Positions 1 through 11,439 of a stretch of DNA of 64,000 nt are shown in pieces. Made by a program: the position numbers and the translations under genes. The number at the start of each line of letters is the position of its first letter. The first letter of the stretch is position 1. Source of the DNA: Clusia tigrina (lineage: Eukaryota; Arthropoda; Insecta; Diptera; Clusiidae); assembly GCA_920105625.2 (NCBI GenBank), contig OV050030.1, positions 26,891,016 through 26,955,015 of the forward strand. Direction: 5' to 3'. The notes under the pieces were generated by a model that saw only the letters and a list, made by a program, of their open reading frames with translations, was not told the origin of the DNA and searched no databases.

Positions 1-1138
1 TTGCGCCATGCTCCTTGCGCCCTCCGCCCTGCAACAATTTGGACCGCTGCTCTTACTACATGTGTAAAAAGTAATTATTAATCGTTCTTCAGATTTTTTT
101 GCTTTTGGAAATTTTATGTCTTTCCTTGAAGTATCAATAAAAATTTGTTATCTCTCTTGAACTGTTTCTTTTTGGAATATTCCATGTTTTAATGCGATTT
201 TGTCATTAGCCCAGATACTGCTCCATATTTTCCAGGGCTTTACAAAGCAAGACTGTGCATTTCCCCTTACGTTGTATTTGAAAACTCAAGTTGTGAGAGA
301 GCAGAGATGGAACGCCTTTTTCGACGGTTGTCTAGGGTTATGAATAAGACCGAACACAGAATTATGCAGGCAAATGTGATTCTAGCAATAACTGGCCACA
401 GGTGGCAGTTCGAAATATAAAAATTTACAATGCCTTTGAGGTAAGTTCATTTCAGAGATGTGGTAATTACTCCATTTAACTAACAAGGAAGTACGCCAAG
501 TCTCCATAGTGAGCTCGTTACCAAACACACCACATTGCTTTGTACCTTAATGAAGGTTTGGTTGGACCATTGAAAAGAAGATATTTTCTACTAAGTAGAC
601 CATGCATAGTTTCATTTGTGAGATTCCAATTGTGATAATGTGTCATTTTATTTGATCCAGAGTAAGTTTTAAGATGAATCAATTGTGATTCTTTCAATTG
701 TGCAAAGTTCGAACCTTTCGATTAGTATGATCCCTTTATAGTGAGTTTTAAAGGAAACCTGTTCTATGGCAATGTCTATCAGGATCCCCAGATAAAGTTG
801 TGGTGCGAATGATTAGTAGACATATAAAACATTTTCTAAGTTCTCGAGCTTCGCTTATTAAAAAATAGTATATAATCATTTACCTGTGTTTTATATTTGA
901 AGAGGTTATTTATGCTACATGATTGCATCCATCTTCATCCAATAAGAACGAGGCCTTATATTCCTGCTATAAGCAACCGATTGCATATTTATATTGGAGC
1001 TGGATACAAAATGAAACTCGATGTATAGGTTCCTCATGAGTTAAGCGCGAAGAGCATGTTCGACCGAATTAACGCACTTCTTTGATGATCGGTCAAAAAT
1101 TCCGAGAGCTTGGTGGGGAAGTTTTGATGCATCCACCG
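1..1138. other. A+T-rich DNA without a recognised gene
   Basis: No reading frame, RNA gene or repeat in this stretch could be tied to a known family. It ends where the TAA-type tail of the minus-strand LOA-like fragment begins. It could be host intergenic DNA or unrecognised old transposon sequence; the sequence alone does not decide. Confidence 0.5.
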
Positions 1139-1710
1139 TAATAATAATAATTTAGTTTTAGTAGTTTGCCCCATGGCCAACACTGCGACCTAAAAGATAT
1201 TTTGTGTCATACTACGTTTGTCATTAATGATCCATGTGATCACAACTGTCCGATCTACTATGCTTTATAGGATTAGTCCCGGCATTTCTTCCGTAATGCC
1301 ATAACATTTCGTCCGTTTGGTGATGTCAAATCGTCACAATAATTTATCAGGATCTTTTCTACCTAGATGTTCCTTCACTAAACAAAGGAAATAGCTGAAA
1401 GTCATGTTCCTTCATTAGCTTTTCCGTTTTAAGAATGAATTTGTAAATGTCCATAACAGGAGCATTCTTTACTTCTTCCAGAGCCAACTGGTCGCTGTGG
1501 AATATGTTCATTCTAGTTCTTGCCAACGCAATGCAGTTGCACAGTACGTGTTCTGCGGTTTCCTCTTCTTCTAGATAGAGCCGGCACTCCGTATCATCAA
1601 GAATGTGGATTTTAGTCAGGTGATATTTCAGATAGTAATGACCTGATAGAAAACCTACTTTTTTCCCTATGTCTGCTTTTCACATATTGCGCAGATCTTC
1701 ATTGTAGGTA
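1139..1710 (-). mobile_element. LOA-like non-LTR retrotransposon, ORF2 C-terminus and 3' UTR
   Basis: Read on the minus strand from about 1710, translation gives a degraded ORF2 C-terminus: a stretch like LSGHYYLKYHLTKIHI followed by ECRLYLEEEETAEHVLCNC, the Cys-rich tail typical of RNase H-bearing LOA/I-group retrotransposons. One Cys of the usual CRxC pair is replaced by Tyr. Beyond it lies about 350 bp of 3' UTR, then the family motif ending GGTCGCAGTG near 1170-1190, then a TAA-type tail at 1139-1153. The last 200 bp match the 3' UTR at 63310-63515. The RNase H part at 2130-2690 probably belongs to the same copy, separated by about 400 bp of foreign DNA. Inactive relic. Confidence 0.75.
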
Positions 1711-2125
1711 GATCCAGCAACAGAAAGCTAAGACGCACCGAGATTAATATCAACATACAGCGACATCGGCGTATCAACACACCACGGCAAGACTCCAGCG
1801 CCACATAGCACCAAAGTATAGTATACTCTTAGGACAAGACTTTGACTAAGACTAACGCCCAGACCGCCCCACGAGTTTATGGTTCTACCTTTCTCGTGGA
1901 GACTAAGACGTACTTCCAGACAGCACCACGAGTTTATGGATCTACCGATTCTCGCGGAGACCAACACTACCAATCGCTAACACACAGACGAGACTCCATA
2001 GAATTAGCATAAAAAAAACTATTTAATTAAATTAAATAAGTACTTAAATTGTAAGCGCTTGTATCATTGCTAATGAATTAATTAAAGTATATCACACACA
2101 AGTACACGCCCGCTTATAGATTTAA
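1711..2125. other. Spacer between two LOA-like pieces, with a 57-bp duplication
   Basis: This segment has no homology to the flanking LOA-like coding parts and may be a later insertion. It holds an imperfect tandem duplication with a 57-bp period (about 1868-1963) whose core reads CACGAGTTTATGG followed by TCTACC and CTCGYGGAGAC. The rest is A+T-rich. No protein or transposon family recognised. Confidence 0.4.
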
Positions 2126-2690
2126 TTTCTGTATACGACCCCTGGAACCCGCTGAGTTTACCGCAGCCAAAAATAGAGTCCTTACCATTATTTTGGCTTG
2201 GCGAAGTCCCTCTATCCTTTCCCAGTGTGAGATTCTGGGATTATGTTCCCAGTTATCTACCCTGGATTTAGCGTCCGCCCAGTTGATACCACAGTATGGC
2301 TCCAGACCTATGAGGCTTGCTGCGGAACCGGTCCTTGGCAGATCATCAGCAATTTAATTGCCTTGAATCCCCGAGTGACCCGGGACACAGCAAATTGCAA
2401 CCTTATTTGTTGCACCTGAAGATTGTAGGTTGTTGAAGGATTCTTCCACCAGTTTCGATTCTAAAGAATATGAAGCTAATGTCTGTAATGCAGCTTGACT
2501 ATCTGAATAGATGCGCCCTTGATGTCCCCTTTTCAGATTTGTCCTCACACAGATTGATATTGCTGGAATTTCACCGTGGAAGACGCTAGGCCACCTGTCC
2601 ATTGGTTCTGAGATTTTGGTCCATAGACCCCTGATCCGACACCGGTGCTTATTTTTAAACCATCTTTGAACCATTCTAGACTTCTAGGGG
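2126..2690 (-). pseudogene. LOA-like retrotransposon RNase H domain (relic)
   Basis: Minus-strand translation from about 2674 gives a decayed RNase H. It starts at a degenerate WF(T)DGS region (QRWFKNK), continues through RIYSDSQAALQTLASYSLES (SDS carries the second-last catalytic Asp), and reaches CVPGHSGIQGN, the conserved VPGHxGxxGN turn before the last catalytic Asp. A stop codon follows GN; the frame then continues with ADDLPRTGSAASLIGLEPYCG, which matches the usual GPEPxCG segment. RNase H in these elements removes RNA from the RNA-DNA hybrid during target-primed reverse transcription. Probably the upstream part of the copy at 1139-1710. Not functional. Confidence 0.75.
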
Positions 2691-2754
2691 GCGACCCCAG
2701 GTTCTCCTATGTTTCATTCACCACGGTCTGAGATAATAATCTCAAAATTGCGAT

Positions 2755-3040
2755 CAAACTGTCGTTTTGGGATCCACCGTATAGTCCAGACATACCACCC
2801 TCTGCCAACATTTATTCCGATCTCTGCAGAACTCTCTCAATGGAATGAAACTGATTTCAAAAGAAGCCTGTGAAAACCACTTGATTCAGTTTTTCAACGA
2901 GACACTACAAAAGTTGTTCACCGATCAGCATCATGGCTCTACTCGAAAAATGGCAAAACGTTGTCGAAAATAATGGAGCATATTTGGTTTAAATAAATTC
3001 ATGTCCACACTATAAGAAAACCAGTTGAATTTGGCTAATA
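2755..3040 (+). mobile_element. Mariner transposase C-terminal fragment
   Basis: Plus-strand translation shows WDPPYSPDIPPSA, a form of the mariner block PPYSPDxAPSD in which the last catalytic Asp is lost. Next, in a shifted frame, comes LFRSLQNSLNGMK, then SKEACENHLIQFFNETLQK, and after another shift MALLEKWQNVVENNGAYLV and a stop near 2991. This is the last quarter of a mariner-family transposase with at least two frameshifts. It lies 0.8 kb upstream of the near-complete mariner but belongs to a different lineage; its C-terminus fits the same broad type as the N-terminal fragment at 13.2-13.6 kb. Non-functional. Confidence 0.75.
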
Positions 3041-3621
3041 TAGCACTATTATTGGAAAACCTTCACTTGCGAGCATCCTGCTCTCCTCTTGCAACGTATC
3101 TCACTTCTTTTCAGCACAGCTACGCGTTAAAAAGTTAACGCGGCATTTTCATTGCTTTGCCTCATCGCATCTGCTGCAACCTTCTAATCAGAGCAGGCTA
3201 ACGCAGTGCTGCATCCGGGTATGGGGCAATAATCATGCTAATTGCGTAATTAAAGTCTCTAAATGAATGGTTTTCATTATTGGAATCTTATCAGCGGAGT
3301 CAGCGACTGTTATTGTTGATGTTTATGTATATTTTCCCTTGTATTTGCGTCAAAGCTGCACTTGTTTCATTTCGATCGGAAATTCCATCAGAACCTCATC
3401 GACCTCGACCATAATGAATAATTATGTTTGACAGCCATATCTAAAATCTGGCCTGATTTTGAAACCTCTCCCAATAATATATTGCTTCCAATATTTCTAT
3501 AGAAGTTGTTTGAAACTTTTGTGCTGTGATGAGGGATTCAATTTTTTCTTTGGCTTCAGTCTGGGTTTCTGGTGTGATTGGCATTTCGTAAGATTGCGAG
3601 AAAATGGATTTTAGAATATTT

Positions 3622-3765
3622 TTATTATTATTATTATTATATTATTCCTTGCATTATAATTAATTATGAGTGCAAGGTGTTGGGGGAATGAGTACTAGCT
3701 ACAGAGGCTTTCGACTCGAAGAGAAGAAGATTGGAATATTTTTTAAAAGACATGGTTTTCTTACG
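3622..3765 (-). mobile_element. SINE-like element, 3' part with TTA/TAA tail
   Basis: On the minus strand this reads as a core containing TTCTCTTCGAGTCGAAAGCC, then TAGTACTCATTCCC, then TTGCACTCATAATTAATTAT, and ends in a TAA-type tail (plus-strand TTA repeats at 3622-3646). The same core recurs near 9.5, 33.5, 46.5 and 61.4 kb. The 33.5 kb copy carries A- and B-box-like tRNA promoter sequences, which this copy lacks, so it looks 5'-truncated. No protein is expected. The family identity is my inference from internal comparison. Confidence 0.5.
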
Positions 3766-3865
3766 AGATTAGCAACTTCCAATTCGTATATGTTTATGAA
3801 TGTGGGAGCGTACTAAACTCAAGTGATGAAAATCACTGACAAACTTCTAAGCTCTGGGGGATATA

Positions 3866-5187
3866 CGAGGTGTGATCAAAAAATAATCGTTATTTTCAAA
3901 TTTCGTGAGTTACGTATGTTCGATGTTCGCATTTTTTTCTGTTATGTTGGTACACATGTCTGTTATATATGTTGGCAACACCAACCATTTTGGATTGTCA
4001 GTTTGTTTTTGACAGATAAAAAGGTTTGTCGTGTTTTGGTGTGCTCTTCGATTTTCTACTATTCGAAAAAAATGGATCAAAGAAACTGTATTCAGTTTTG
4101 TGTAAAAAATGAAATTAAATGCGCAAGGACATTTGAAATGTTGACTGTGGCCTTGGCGAGTCTACTATGAGCAAAACACAAGTTCAATTGTGGTATAACC
4201 GGTTTAAGGAAAGCCGAGAAGATGTCAGTGACGATGCTCGTCTTGGTCGCCCGAGCACGTCAACAACCGATGAAAACATTGACGCAGTGAAGAAAATGAT
4301 TTTGGATAATCGTCGAATCACTATCAGAGAGGTTGCTGATGATGTTGGCATATCGTTCGGCTCATACCAAGCAATTTTTACGGATGTTTTAGGCATGAAA
4401 CGTGCGGCAGCGAAGATTGTTCCAAAATTGCTAAATTTTGAGCAAAAACAACGTCGCATGGACATCGCTCAGGAGCTGTTGAACATCGTCAACGACGATC
4501 CAGATTTCCTCAAAAAGATCATAACTGGTGACGAATCGTGGGTGTATGGCTATGACATTGAAGCCAAAGCCAAATCATCCCAATGGAAACGTCCAGATGA
4601 GTCAAGACCGAAAAAAGCACGTCAAGTTCGGTCGAACGTAAAGGTTTTGCTGGCAGTTTTCTTTGATTGCAATGGCGTGGTGCATCATGAATTCTTGCCA
4701 TAAGGTCGTACGGTCAACAAGGAATACTACCTTGAAGTTATGCGCCGTTTGCGAGAAGCAATTCGTCAGAAACGCCCAGAATTGTGGAAAAACCAATCAT
4801 GGATTTTGCACCATGATAACGCACCAGCTCACACATCGATGCTTGCGCGTAATTTTTTTGCCAAAAACCAAACCGTTATCATGCCTCAACCACCGTATTC
4901 ACCGGACTTGGCCCCCGCTGACTTGTTCCTCTTTCCAAAACTGAAGACACCGATGAAAGGAAAGCGTTTTGCTACGATTGAGGAGATAAAAGAAAAATCG
5001 AAACAGGAGCTGTTGGCGATACCAAAAAAAGCTTTTCAGAAGTGTTTCGAGGATTGGAAAAAACGCTGGCATAAGTGTATTATATCTGAGGGGAATTACT
5101 TTGAATGGGACAAGATAGTTGTTGATGAATAAATAAATACTTTATTTTTCGATCACACAATAACGGTTATTTTTTGATCACACCTCG
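3866..5187 (+). mobile_element. Near-complete mariner element with TIRs and TA duplication
   Basis: The element is 1322 bp, flanked by TA at 3864-3865 and 5188-5189. Its terminal inverted repeats agree at 28 of 29 bases, beginning CGAGGTGTGATCAAAAAATA. The transposase region starts with the ATG at 4072 and ends with the stop at 5130-5132. Just inside the right TIR, 5141-5158 repeats part of the TIR (TTTATTTTTCGATCACAC against 5167-5184). This is a Tc1/mariner-superfamily cut-and-paste element; TA duplication and DD34D spacing place it in mariner proper. Only two disabling lesions are evident, so this copy is younger than the other mariner scraps in the window. Confidence 0.95.
4072..5132 (+). 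pseudogene. Mariner transposase, one frameshift and one nonsense codon
   Basis: Transposase of the DD34D mariner family, about 353 codons once the lesions are allowed for, the normal family length. The N-terminal helix-turn-helix starts MDQRNCIQFCVKNEIKC. A one-base loss near 4152-4155 shifts the frame; the correct frame resumes by 4155 and runs through an ATG at 4167. Next come GRPSTSTTDENID and the second HTH (RITIREVADDVGIS). Catalytic residues are present: ITGDESWVYGYD (first Asp), HHDNAPAH (second Asp), YSPDLAPADLFLFPKLK (third Asp, 34 residues after the second). A CAA-to-TAA type change makes a stop at 4701-4703 inside the otherwise normal LPxGRTV motif. The protein would bind the TIRs and cut at TA sites; this copy cannot make it whole. 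Confidence 0.95.
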
Positions 5188-5189
5188 TA

Positions 5190-8100
5190 CTCGTATACCA
5201 AGGTCGGGGTATGTTCGCATACAAATCATCCTGTACCACCATATTATCTTATACATTAAGGAAGCCCAGCGAGTCTACAATAAGCATGGCCCTGGCTCCA
5301 TTTACTTGACTCAAAAGTAAACTCGGCACTGAGTTCATATTTTGCCAGTACAGGAAAGTCCATTAAAACATTTTCTTCCAACACTCGGTCCATTTGTCAT
5401 TCTTGTACTCATCACCGTTGCAAATTTAGCTACGATAAATGAAAGACCCTTCAAATGCCCTGTGCTACAATCTCAAGGCTTCATCTGCAGGAAGCTTTTA
5501 TTCTTCTCAGTCTTTGTTTCTCTTTCATGGCAGATTTGATTTCTTGAAGAACTCCAATGACACCTTTGAAAAGTGGAAGCATAATTGCGAAATGTATTTG
5601 AAATAAGAAGGGAATACAATACTCAAACTTTTTCTAGTAAAGTCTTCAGAGTTATTATTCAGTCCGAGATTTAGCAACAAGTGTTTTCGACCATATTCCA
5701 AATGTCGGCAACTCTACAGTCCACTCTTAGAGTGATACGGGGGGCAACAGCAATAGACAATAAGTGCACTCACTGGAGATAATTCTGGCAGTGGTTGCGG
5801 TTGCGTAGAGTAATTAAAGTCATATCTGAAGTAAACATAAACATGCTAAAATGCTTAAAAATTATGCCGGTTCTGTTCGAACAGCAGGGTGCGGCCAGAG
5901 TGAAAGATAGTTGAGCGAAGGTTGCTGTGTAGCTGTAAGAATTAAAATTATGGATACTATTTATTATTGATGTCTAGACATGAACAGTCAGTGGGGGTCA
6001 ATAAGGAAATAACTCCATTAGCGTCAATGAAGAGTGAAAGTGTGGAATAAACTGAGTGATAGTTCTTTAGACAACATACCAGAGAGCTTTTCATCAGTCG
6101 CGTCTATTATTATACTTAAATTGTATAATCTCATAGAAAACTGGTGCATAATTCGAAGCAAATCTATTCCAGGATACCTGAAAGAATGGGGAGTGATTAC
6201 AACTTTTGGTTCCAACTACTCAAGTAAAAGATTTGAAACTTAGAATAGATGCTGTGCAGTCGGAACAGTAGTGGTGATACGAATATTATTGCAGAATCCT
6301 ACTTAATAATATTTTGTGATACTGATTCAAACGAATAGTAGCCGTGTTCCATTTTATTATGTACCACCGAATTATACCAATTACTGCATATATCTTCAGC
6401 TATCTCCTGAATGCTTAGAAAAATTTAATGATATACAACAATTTAAATTCCAGTTTGAGCCAGAGTTGGAGATAGCTTTTGACTACTACACTGTCAAAAA
6501 CTTTACCAATTGCGCGGTCTTTGGATCTTTCAAAAGTTTTGCTCAGAGGAACACTAAATATATAACTTAATACCCTCGACAGGTTTAAATTCCTCATGTT
6601 GAATACTCTCGTTATGTTTAATCATCTATTCTGGTGCTGCATTTTTATTGTCCCCGTCAACCAATCTTCAATCTTCCACTTTGTTCTCATCCTCGTGCAT
6701 TAACATCAATCTACCAAAATGAAGGAAAGAATACTGTAAATAGAAGAATGTTAGTAAATGCGGCATGGCAATGGGTCGACACAGCGCCACCGCGCCGCCG
6801 CACCGCTGTGCCGACGTTTATTTGCTTTTTATGACTTAATTAATAGTCAAAGTGAATTAGGGGGAACTTGTATGTTCGTTTTGGCCGATGAATTAATGAA
6901 GTTTGCACTATTTCCTTCACTCAGCGGCTCACTCACTTCACTATCTGTCTCGGAGCGTTTTGCCGCACTTCATTCTTTTGCATATTTTGCTGGGATTATG
7001 CGGTTGGCGACCGCTGCTGAAGCGTATAAACGTTCTCTGCTGCGCTGCAGGGCTAGACAAAATCCCATTTCGAAAGAGTTTCGTTTTTAGTCGGTACAAG
7101 TTTTGCCCAGTAGGCTTTCATGTAGCAGGAAGTCAAACAGTACGCATGTGGGCACCATGGCGCTGCTTCTACTTCAGGAAGTATGTCTGAGCACATTTCT
7201 AACTGCACACAAACCGAGAACGATATAAAGCGAAGTGTTTTAATTAGTTGCGTGTACTTGGGTAACTTTTAATTAGCGCCGCTTAAGTTGTCCATGGAAA
7301 TTTAGAAGCACTGTTCAAACTGGCAATGTGCAATAAGCCACGTTTCTGCGGGGAGGGGACGGTTTAACGAACCATTCAATGAACCGTAATTAAAGCTGTG
7401 TCTCCTGTCGAGATTTCAAGCAATTATGTGTTGTGCAGCTTAACGGATCACGAACAGTAGGAAATGGATACATCAGGGAGTACCACCAGGGACATAATTT
7501 CTGCAGTTATGAATGGACTTTTCTGTACTTTTATTCCATAGGATGTAAGTCTGTTGAACACATAACCAGTAAAAAGTGTGGATATCGGTTTAGACCGACT
7601 TCGAGTCTACCTTTGCTCTAAGATAATTGTCAAGCCACATTCATAATATGAATGTGGGCGTGTGAGTTAAGCTTCGGCTACCTTCTTTCTAACCATTCGA
7701 TTTCATTCTTGTTCAATATATCACCACTAAAAAAGAGTAATGTAAGGTTAGACACGCTTCGAGGTACCCTTTAAACTAAGATAATTTATAAAACCACATC
7801 CATAAGGAGAAAGTGGGTGCATGAGTTAAACCTTAGCGATTTTGAATATATGTATTTATTAACATTAGTCCCTGTAGACAATGTCGAAATCTTCTTGAAT
7901 ATGGACTTGGGAATTGTTATATTACGTCCATATTTATCTCTCTATTCATACACTATTTTTGCTATTATGGTAAATTTGTATGGAAAATCTTGTAGAGATC
8001 TCGAGCTCTTGATATACACGTACGACAATAGTAAGAAAGGGTCTTTATATATTTTGCTTAATTTTTCCTAATATCCTTGCGATCCCTCATGTCAAATTTT

Positions 8101-8270
8101 GTAGACGTATTTTATATAAAGCTTCAATTCAGAATATGGGTGTGGCATAGTAAGAATCTTTCCATGGTTTCCTAATATTAATAGTTCTTAAGTCATAAAT
8201 TTCGAAACCAAGGACCTTCGCTGGAGTCATTTTAAGTGAGTTCACGAAGATTTTCTGGTGTAAGTGTACA
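5190..8270. other. Unassigned A+T-rich DNA with a diverged duplication
   Basis: I recognise no gene. Reading frames up to about 110 codons near 6.0-7.2 kb are not like any family I know and lack splice or coding support. A diverged duplication is visible: about 7585-7690 and 7745-7845 share CTAAGATAATT, an ACCACATNCATAA-like core and a GTGNGTGNATGAGTTAA-like segment, roughly 160 bp apart. The block at 6.74-7.30 kb is G+C-richer than its surroundings and may be single-copy host DNA. Confidence 0.4.
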
Positions 8271-8393
8271 GCCGGTCTTATTGAAACTATCAGATCTTCC
8301 AAGGTTCGCGAGCCGGTCTTATTGAAACTATCAGATTTTCCAAGGTTCGCGAGCCGGTCTTATTGAAACTATCAGATCTTCCAAGGTTGGCGA
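8271..8393. repeat. 41-bp minisatellite, three copies
   Basis: Three head-to-tail units begin at 8271, 8312 and 8353 with an exact 41-bp period. Each starts GCCGGTCTTATTGAAACTAT and ends near AAGGTTCGCGA. The units differ at only about two positions, so the amplification is recent relative to the surrounding decay. No coding or regulatory role is evident. Confidence 0.95.
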
Positions 8394-9440
8394 GGACTAG
8401 TTTCTAAACTCGGTAGCAATGACATTATCCCAGCTTAGATTGACGCAGAAAGTTCACCAAGAAGATTGCAAGGTATACACATACCTTGATATTTCTAGCA
8501 AGCTCTGAAAGACATTTCTAGCAAGCTTAATGAGGTCCTTTTCGAAGCCTTCGATAGAAATGAGGCATAATGTTTGAATAAAAAGAGATCAGTGAATCTA
8601 CTCTTATTCCTATAATCTAATTATATGATATTCACGGCTGAACATATCCTTGGAAATGACTGCGATCAAAATTATTTTCTTACAAGAAGTTGATCTGGAG
8701 ATAGAATACACGAGTATATTCGTAATCGTATGCATATATTCGTAGATACCCGTATAAATACTCTATTAAAGCACTAACTTCCTGTTAGACATAATTATGC
8801 TTTACGACATGTGTTTTAAACACTTTCGAACGCCAGCGATGGGAATCGGTTAAGGCAGCAGCAGATCAGCGCAATCAACACGACGATCTGCAGCCACTAC
8901 AACATCGCCAATGTCAGTGTCAGCGCCGGTTGCAGCGCCAGCGCATCGTTTTCCTCATTATCATTATAGTAATCGCTTGGCGTCAAATCTTGATAGTGAT
9001 CATGGCAAGCAGCCACGCCCTTTTTGTTGCCTGTGAAGTGCTGATAAAAGGGAATATGCAAAAGGTATATACGTATGAACAGAGGAAGCCAGGGCGATAC
9101 GCGGCGATTCAATCAGCTCACAACTGTTGCGGCTGCCACTGTTGTTGCTGCTGCTGCTGTTGCTGCTACTGATGCTGTCGATTAACCCGTACACAGATTA
9201 ATCACGCATTTAGCCGGGCAGTCGATCGTGCGCGTTGAGTTTATTAATTTAAATATAAAATGGACAAAAAATCACTTTCGTATAAATGTGCATAATGTGC
9301 GATTATTAACGCTGAAGAAAAATTCAAGACGTGTGTAGACCGGACGGCAGCACCTCTCTAACTATAAATGTGCCTTCCATAAAACCGCTCCGTCTGTATG
9401 GAGTACACGTGCTGCTCGCTTGGTCAAAGAATGATATAGT
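8394..9440. other. Unassigned DNA including a CTG/GTT-rich host-like island
   Basis: No gene recognised. From about 8820 to 9240 the composition changes to a G+C-richer sequence rich in CAGC/GCTG, containing a CTG/GTT microsatellite at about 9140-9179. The minus-strand frame through it (poly-Ser/Asn) is a by-product of the triplet repeat. Such islands in fly DNA are often single-copy noncoding sequence; that is an inference. Confidence 0.4.
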
Positions 9441-9640
9441 TTAGATTGTTGATACCAGTTTAAGAGATCGCAATGCAAAGTAAGTGGAAGAGTACCAGCA
9501 ATTAGAGCTCGACTCGAAGAGAACAAGATTTAGAAAGAAGGATTTAGAGACTTTGCCCTGAATAGGATTCAAGTGTGCGACTCTACAAATATGAGCCTGC
9601 TTACCCCTGGACTACTCAGGCCGACCCCTCATATATAAAA
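9440..9640 (-). mobile_element. SINE-like element with tRNA-type promoter traces
   Basis: On the minus strand this starts with a region holding an A-box-like TAGTCCAGGGGTAAG (plus 9600-9614) and a B-box-like CACTTGAATCC (plus near 9565-9575), at the spacing expected of a tRNA-derived internal Pol III promoter. It runs into the family core TTCTCTTCGAGTCGAGCTC and then TGGTACTCTTCC. The core matches the copies at 3.7, 33.5, 46.5 and 61.4 kb. The tRNA origin is inferred only from the boxes; folding or a database comparison has not been done. Confidence 0.5.
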
Positions 9641-11439
9641 CAATCGTTCAAGTTAAATTTTTTTTAGTTATGAATGAATTCTTTGGTTTTTTGATTTAAA
9701 CCCCCTATAAAGCTCAATTTTAACTGTTCTTAATGCGAACCACGTTCAGTTTCCCACAATAATAAACGATTCACCCACTGATCACTTTACGCCAAGTTAT
9801 ATGCATTCAACTGACCAGAATGGACACCGCATTAAAGTCCTCTATTTATGTGGCATTTCAAGTGTTTCCTCAAAGACGGAAATTAAAGAAAATTCATAAA
9901 AGAAATGTGTATATTTAGGCCACTGCTGCGCCTCCAACGTTGGCATAGATGTTGAGCAATGAGCCATGAAAACAGTATTAACTGAATACCAGATAAATTA
10001 ACCTGCAGCTAGATCTTAATTAATGCATAGGCCTCTTTGCTGCGGACAGCAATCAACAGAGTCAGCGGCAACAAACACTTCATCAGCATCCTTTCACAAC
10101 TGCTTCGCAAATTTTCTAAGCTTTGCGTCTGGAACAACTATCTTCCTTCTAATACTCAGTCCATTAATTGCGTTCGCCGCTTTTCTCATTGTCCGTCCGC
10201 ACTTTCTAATTTTCAGTACCTGCAGTCAACATTGCACGCAGACGCATTTACTGCAGTGCAAACACAAGCCATGCATCACATGCGAGAACTACGGGTCCAC
10301 TCATACGCACCCAATTCCAGGCACGCATTTGGCGGGCTGCCAACGGAGGTGGGTGACTTGAGCATGGCATATGCCCAAGGAAAGCGAGACTCTTGTTGAG
10401 TGTGGTGAATTTCTTCACTGCCGGTCACTGCTGCTGCACTGCTTCATGCCGGGCCCGCTTCAAAACGTCAATAATATATTTTGAAATTTAACCTGCGGTT
10501 ATCTGCAGCATGCTATGCTGCTGCTGTTTCTATTTCTGCTGCATAAGAACTGCAACATAATTCTACCTTGTGACTGCTTTCTTCCTGCTAATCTAATTGC
10601 ATTTGCACATTTCCTCATAGAGTTACAAAAGGAGATTTTTTTAAATCACTAAGAAATAAATTAAATTTTAGAGCCCGCAGTTATTTCAAGTTTAATTACC
10701 TTCATTTGAGCGATTACCATTGAGACGGCGCTGCAATGCGGCACAAAATAATACGTGCACTCAAACCAAAATGTTAGGAAACTGAGTAGTTTTCTTTAGA
10801 GCAGCGGTATCCAAGTAGAGAAACAAAATTCTCTTCGCGTACTTTGATATCAAACCACACTTTCTGGAAGAAGAAATGAGGTCAACACACAGAAGAATTG
10901 GGATTATACCCGGTATATGCCACCTGCCTATCCCTCAAACAGTATTTTGTTGCAATAATTCCCGGACCAGAGGCTGTTTTCGTAGGGATTCCTGATTTGC
11001 AATTTCATAATATTTTTCTATAAAAAATTCCATCGATCCTTTGAAGGATGATCGACTCTTATCTCAAAACCCACCGTTAGACCTGTATCAATTTTCACAG
11101 CTGTTCGAGGCGATCGCCCGGTTCTATCATTTATTGTCATTTACAGGGACACTCAATCAGCGTTCTGCTTATCCACGATTTCCATTAACGTATTTTTCAA
11201 TTAAAAGCACAAAAGCATTCACGATACTGTGAATAACGTTCTAATCTTCAAATTCCTACCTATAAAGGGATTTTTCAGGCGCAGCAGTTGAATGTTTTTT
11301 TATTGAAAGTATCAAATTTTTCACTTCAATACAAACTATATACTTGGAAGTTATTATGAGATGGATGGGTTGGCCAGATTTTATTTGATCAGAGTAAAGC
11401 TTCTGATTGCCTTCAACTTGCTGATGGCCACAGCGATAT
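9641..11439. other. Unassigned DNA, partly host-like
   Basis: No gene recognised. About 10.0-10.6 kb is G+C-richer and overlaps two plus-strand frames of 112 and 120 codons in different phases, neither resembling a known protein. The remainder is A+T-rich. I see no transposon signature between the SINE-like element and the RTE-like endonuclease fragment. Confidence 0.4.

Noticed and set aside
3823..4170. 115-codon plus-strand frame overlapping the left end of the mariner
   Set aside because: Its first 83 codons run through flanking DNA and the left TIR; only the part from 4072 is mariner transposase, and it ends at the frameshift.
6034..6243. Frame beginning MKVWNKLSDSS, suggestive of an RT C-terminal LWNxLP motif
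   Set aside because: Only the short VWNKL string fits; neighbouring sequence lacks any other RT or C-terminal feature.
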